From Streptomyces anulatus (GTDB lineage Bacteria; Actinomycetota; Actinomycetes; Streptomycetales; Streptomycetaceae): a stretch of 64,000 nucleotides of DNA. The DNA is taken from positions 549,645 through 613,644 of the forward strand of contig NZ_BMVK01000004.1 of the NCBI RefSeq assembly GCF_014650675.1. Direction: 5' to 3'. Shown here piece by piece: positions 60,993-64,000 of this stretch (the stretch's first letter is position 1; each line of letters opens with the position of its first letter). The position numbers were made by a program, and so were the translations under genes. The notes beneath the pieces were generated by a model, which worked only from the letters and a program-made list of their open reading frames with translations, was not told the origin of the DNA and made no database searches.

Positions 60993-61030
60993 GCCCGCGG
61001 CGGCCACGGACCACCGTGACCGCCGCGGGC
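60993..61030. terminator. Hairpin terminator of the glycoside hydrolase gene
   Basis: Perfect 11-bp arms GCCCGCGGCGG (60993-61003) and CCGCCGCGGGC (61020-61030) with a 16-base loop, 59 bp after the stop codon. Confidence 0.7.
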
Positions 61031-61198
61031 TCGTCGCGCCCGGGGGCGGTGCACCACCGCACACCGCCGTGCACCGGGCGTACCGGTCGCGGCTCACCGG
61101 CCGCCGAGGCGTCCCGCCCGTACACAGCCCCTTGTCCGCCCCCGGTGGCGCCCCGTCGGCACGTTGTATTCGGTGATGCGGGGGGTAGCGTCCTCCCC

Positions 61199-61960
61199 AT
61201 GGACTCTCGTACCACCGTTGAGCGCGCTCAACGCCTCAAGCAACTGCACGCCGAGCACCGGCCCCTGGTACTGCCGACCGTCTGGGACGTCTGGTCCGCG
61301 CGGACGGCGGCCGACGCCGGATTCCCCGCGCTGACCGTCGGCAGTCACCCGCTCGCCGATTCCCGGGGGGCCGACGACCAGGAGGGGCAGACCTTCGAGG
61401 AGGTGCTCGCCGCCGTCGGGCCGATCGTCGCGGCGGTCGACGTTCCCGTCTCCGTGGATCTGGAGTCCGGCTACGGACAGAAGCCCGCGGATCTCGTCGC
61501 CGGTCTCATCGAGGTCGGCGGCGTCGGTCTCAACATCGAGGACACCGTCCACTCGGAGGGCGGACGCGTGCGCAGCACGCAGGAGCACGCGAGCTACATC
61601 GCGGGCCTGCGCGCGGCGGCCGACGACGCCGGGGTCCCGGTCTGGATCAACGGACGCACCGACCTCTTCCTGTACGCGGAGGACGCTTCCGCCGTCCTCG
61701 ACGAGGCGATCGAGCGTATGCGGGCCCTGGTGCGGGCGGGCGCCGACAGCGTCTACCCGGTGCGCATCCAGGACAACGACGAACTGCTCGCGGCGGTGAC
61801 GGCCGCCGTCTCCGTGCCCGTGAACTCCACGGCCCATCCGGTCAAGCACGATCTCGAGCGCTTCCGCCGCCTCGGCGTCGGCCGGATCACCTACGGCCCG
61901 CTGCTGCAACTCGCGATGACCGACGCGATGAAGGGCATGCTGGCGCCCTGGGCGCCCTAG
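61199..61960 (+). CDS. Isocitrate lyase/PEP mutase-family protein
   Basis: 253 residues from ATG at 61199. The fold's landmarks: LPTVWDVWSARTAADAGFPALTVGSHPLADS (phosphate/ligand site), VSVDLESGYG (D-x-E metal motif), GVGLNIEDTVH, VWINGRTDLFL and GADSVYPVRIQD. The lyase loop Cys (KKCGH) of isocitrate lyase is absent, which is typical of the shorter 2-methylisocitrate-lyase-like or oxaloacetate-hydrolase-type paralogues. Its stop codon TAG (61958-61960) is the last three bases of the CTAG that was duplicated when the IS inserted, so the protein itself is unaltered. Confidence 0.88.
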   Translation: MDSRTTVERAQRLKQLHAEHRPLVLPTVWDVWSARTAADAGFPALTVGSHPLADSRGADDQEGQTFEEVLAAVGPIVAAVDVPVSVDLESGYGQKPADLVAGLIEVGGVGLNIEDTVHSEGGRVRSTQEHASYIAGLRAAADDAGVPVWINGRTDLFLYAEDASAVLDEAIERMRALVRAGADSVYPVRIQDNDELLAAVTAAVSVPVNSTAHPVKHDLERFRRLGVGRITYGPLLQLAMTDAMKGMLAPWAP

Positions 61961-61978
61961 GGCCTGTCTGACAAATGA

Positions 61979-62862
61979 TCACCTGGCCGCTTCACGGAGC
62001 CAGAGGATCAGGGAGGCCAGGACGACTCCCGCGCGGTACCGGTTCGCGAGCTTGTCGAACCTGGTTGCGATCGCGCGGAACTGTTTGAGGCGAGCGAAGC
62101 ATCGTTCGACCACGTTGCGGTCGCGATAGATCTCCGTGTCGAAGACGGGTGGCCGACCACCGCGGCGCCCCCGGCGCCGACGGTTGGCCACCTGGTCGCG
62201 GCGCTCGGGGATCGTGGCAGCGATACCCCGACGCCTCAGCAGTTGACGGATGGCCCTGCTGGAATATGCCTTATCACCCAGCACACGGTCCGGTGTCGTG
62301 CGCGGACGGCCCGTGCCGGCCCGAGGAGTGCGTACCCCATTGAGGACATCGGCGAACGCTGTGGCGTCGTTGACGTTTCCGGGTGTGAGCACAATCGACA
62401 GCGGCAGCCCCCGGCCGTCGACGTCGAGATGGACCTTGGTGGTCAACCCGCCCCGAGACCGACCGAGTGCCTGGCACGCCTGCGAGCGGCCCGGATCTTC
62501 CAGTTCGTCCCCGTCCCCCTTTTACGGGCGCCTGCGGCATGCTGATGGGCCCGGTTGACCGTGGAGCCGACGGCGACGGTCCACTCCACCCGGCCCGCCG
62601 CATCGTCACGGACCTGGACGTGTTCCAGCAGCTTCGCCCATGTGCCATCGGCCTCCCAGCGGGCGAACCGCTCGTAGACGGTCTGCAACGGCCCATACCG
62701 CTCGGGTAGGTCGCGCCACGGGGCCCCGGTCCGCAGCCGCCACAGCACCCCGTTGACCACCTGCCGGTGATCACGCCACGGACGGCCGCGTTCGTCCACC
62801 TGCGGCAACAGGGGCTCTATTCGCCCCCATGCCGCATCCGTCAACTCACCTCGACCCGCCAC
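61979..62862 (-). CDS. IS5-family DDE transposase, two frames joined by -1 frameshift
   Basis: Frame A starts with GTG at 62862 (MAGRGELTDAAWGRIEPLLP...) and stops at 62443; frame B (TTKVHLDVDGRGLPLSIVLTPGNVNDATAF...RNVVERCFARLKQFRAIATRFDKLA) runs to 61979. Frame A holds the N-terminal HTH-like part (WRDLPERYGPLQTVYERFARW); frame B carries DKAYSSR with the catalytic Asp and NVVERCFARLKQFR with the catalytic Glu. The slippery run AAAAGGGGG on the minus strand (62523-62515) in the overlap would allow a -1 shift giving about 294 residues. The alternative is two proteins, as ORF B has an ATG overlapping the stop of ORF A. Confidence 0.86.
62515..62523 (-). other. Likely programmed -1 frameshift site of the transposase
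   Basis: On the minus strand AAAAGGGGG occurs where frame A reads CGT-AAA-AGG-GGG. Slipping back one base at AAA-AGG puts the ribosome into a frame that continues without stop into LGRSRGGLTTKVHL of the second part. IS5-type elements with two overlapping frames commonly use such A/G runs. Confidence 0.55.
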
Positions 62863-62898
62863 AAGATCAATTATCAGACCGGCTATAGAGTCCTGCCC

Positions 62899-63528
62899 GT
62901 GGCAAATCATCAGGACGACACCAGGACGGCCTACGACGGTGTCGTCGAGCTGTACGCATCGCTGTTCGCAAACCAGCTGGAGACACAGCCTTTCTCCCGG
63001 GCCATGATCGGCACCTTCGCCGAACTGGTGCGCGCGACGGGCAACCCGCGGGCAGCGGACGTCGGGTGCGGGCCCGGACATCTGACAGCCATGCTGCACG
63101 AACTGGGCCTGGACGCCTTCGGGCTCGACCTTGCCCCCGGCATGGTCGACCACGCCCGGCAGGCTCATCCGGCGCTGCGCTTCCAAGAGGCGCGGATGGA
63201 ATCCCTGCCGATCGAGGACGGCGCGCTCGGCGGCGTGCTGGCCCACTACTCGATGATCCACACCCCTCCGGGGGAGCTGCCGGAGCTACTCTCCGAACAG
63301 GTACGCGTCCTGGCGCCGGATGGCCTGCTCCTGGTCTCCTTCTTCGGGACCGACGGACAAGAACCGGTTCGCTTCAACCACAAAGTGGCGCCCGCCTACA
63401 GCTGGCCGGCAGATAGCCTCGCCGAACTGCTGGCCGATGCCGGGCTCGATCCCTTCGCCCGGCTGCTCCACGATCCGGCCTCTGAACGGGGTTTCCTCGA
63501 CGCGCACCTGCTGGCCCGCCGCTCGTAG
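62899..63528 (+). CDS. SAM-dependent methyltransferase (IS passenger gene)
   Basis: 209 residues from GTG at 62899. Class I methyltransferase: motif I AADVGCGPGHLTAML, then GLDLAPGMVDHARQA and the post-I acidic region (LRFQEARMESLPIEDGALGGVLAHYSMIHTPPGELPELL), VLAPDGLLLVSFF. Seven-strand Rossmann fold; small-molecule or protein O/N-methylation, substrate unknown. It is divergent from the transposase; the short gap contains TATAGAG (62885-62891) on the plus strand and AT-rich GATAATTGATC on the minus strand as -10 candidates. It lies inside the inverted repeats and will move with the element. Confidence 0.85.
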   Translation: MANHQDDTRTAYDGVVELYASLFANQLETQPFSRAMIGTFAELVRATGNPRAADVGCGPGHLTAMLHELGLDAFGLDLAPGMVDHARQAHPALRFQEARMESLPIEDGALGGVLAHYSMIHTPPGELPELLSEQVRVLAPDGLLLVSFFGTDGQEPVRFNHKVAPAYSWPADSLAELLADAGLDPFARLLHDPASERGFLDAHLLARRS

Positions 63529-63656
63529 GTCCTGCCCGGCAATACCCGCCAGACGTCGGCGCATATCCGGGCTGCCAGCTCGACGGACGCTCGCTGGTCC
63601 GACGGGAATTGTCAGACAGGCCCTAGAGCCTTTCGCCCCGGGGCCGCGCTCCTTCG

Positions 63657-63695
63657 CGTGTTCTGGCCGGCCCGGTGGAGGCCGGCCAGAACACG
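63657..63695. terminator. Hairpin terminator of the VCBS gene
   Basis: Perfect 15-bp arms 63657-63671 and 63681-63695 (CGTGTTCTGGCCGGC and its complement) around a 9-base loop, just beyond the stop codon at 63702 of the gene reading leftward. Confidence 0.82.
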
Positions 63696-63701
63696 GGACC
63701 G

Positions 63702-64000
63702 TCAGAGAGTGATCATCCGGGTGCCTGCGTTGAAGTAGGTGCCCATGTTGGTGCGCACCGCGACCTCGCCGTTCTGGATCGTGTGGACGTACATGTCCGC
63801 CTTGCCGTCGCCGGTGGTGTCACCGAAGCGGAGACGGCCCTGGTCGCTGCCGGTGAGGAAGCGGCCCCAGCCGGCGCTCCAGTGGGTGCCGCCGTCGAAG
63901 TAGGTGCCCATGTTCTTGCGGACGGCGATGTTGCCGTCGTTGGTGTGGACGATGAGGTCGGCCTTGTTGTCGCCGGTGATGTCGGCGAAGTAGAGGCGTC
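63702..64000 (-). CDS. VCBS/FG-GAP repeat protein, C-terminal part only
   Basis: The visible frame reads LYFADITGDNKADLIVHTNDG, then NMGTYFDGGTHWSAGWG and a second repeat FGDTTGDGKADMYVHTIQNGEVAVRTNMGTYF before ending RMITL. The D-x-T-G-D-x-K-A-D pattern is the calcium-binding loop of VCBS/FG-GAP beta-propeller repeats, common at the ends of secreted Streptomyces enzymes. The gene runs past position 64000, so its catalytic part and start are not seen. Confidence 0.85.
   Translation of the reverse strand, partial: RLYFADITGDNKADLIVHTNDGNIAVRKNMGTYFDGGTHWSAGWGRFLTGSDQGRLRFGDTTGDGKADMYVHTIQNGEVAVRTNMGTYFNAGTRMITL

Larger units (their letters stand above)
61961..63622. mobile_element. IS5-type insertion sequence with passenger methyltransferase gene
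   Basis: The ends are perfect 14-bp inverted repeats: GGCCTGTCTGACAA (61961-61974) and TTGTCAGACAGGCC (63609-63622). They are flanked by a direct CTAG at 61957-61960 and 63623-63626, matching the 4-bp (Y)TA(R) duplications of the IS5 family. Inside, a two-frame transposase is on the minus strand near the left end, and a methyltransferase gene on the plus strand fills the remaining 750 bp before the right end, where ordinary elements end soon after the transposase start. Total 1662 bp. Intact ends and intact TSD indicate recent insertion. Confidence 0.9.

Noticed and set aside
1..64000. tRNA, rRNA and riboswitch search by eye
   Set aside because: No cloverleaf, rRNA-like or known riboswitch core was recognised; a covariance-model scan would be needed to exclude them.

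Overview
The window is high-GC actinobacterial DNA, almost certainly Streptomyces. Third codon positions are strongly G/C, GTG and TTG starts are common, secreted proteins are numerous (Tat, Sec and lipoprotein signals), and characteristic families occur (DUF5709, DUF1345, DUF3626, DUF1996, ECF41-type sigma factor, Ser/Thr kinase with WD40 propeller). Low synteny, many pseudogene scraps and insertion-sequence debris suggest a chromosome-arm or other accessory region. No tRNA, rRNA or CRISPR array was seen.

Layout. 1-5840: a sugar-acid module on the minus strand (solute-binding lipoprotein, two ABC permeases, mannonate-dehydratase-like enolase), a truncated LacI-type gene behind it and a FadR/GntR regulator in front, each with palindromic operator candidates. 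6087-11680: secreted pyroglutamyl-peptidase-like protein whose nucleophile position reads Ser, a lipoprotein, an APH-type kinase, a secreted unknown, a nickel-transporter scrap and a DUF1345 protein. 11720-13707: a tetR / acetyltransferase-fusion pair bracketed by two decayed tails of the same transposase type. 14076-18684: kinase-WD40 protein and an araC-cupin-SGNH operon. 18738-25913: P450, Tat protein, acyl-CoA oxidase, lipoprotein, DUF3626 and several broken genes. 26382-37030: panD, small acetyltransferase, PIG-L deacetylase, a 53 % proline mini-protein, a PLP decarboxylase, an encapsulin/DyP-peroxidase operon, an HSL-type hydrolase, gnd, DUF5709 and a membrane-anchored protein. 37562-46400: MurE-like ligase, carboxylesterase, then poorly conserved small genes and two clear pseudogenes (LysR, M14 peptidase). 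46507-50764: ABC ATPase, membrane protein, ECF sigma factor, GNAT and an HTH regulator. 50864-60934: an exoenzyme block: S8 protease (frameshifted), lipoprotein, S1 protease, DUF1996 protein and a discoidin-bearing glycoside hydrolase. 61199-64000: PEP-mutase-family gene, a complete IS5-type element with an extra gene, and the end of a VCBS-repeat protein.

The two most notable systems: (i) three adjacent secreted-protein genes (S1 protease, DUF1996, glycoside hydrolase) each carry the same perfect LacI-type palindrome (core GAGAGCGCTCTC) in their upstream region, implying one sugar-controlled exoenzyme regulon; (ii) at 61961-63622 an insertion sequence with intact 14-bp inverted repeats and a CTAG target duplication carries a methyltransferase gene between its transposase and its right end, i.e. 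a passenger-gene IS, inserted exactly at the stop codon of the preceding gene. The encapsulin/DyP pair is a known nanocompartment system with a visible cargo-loading peptide.
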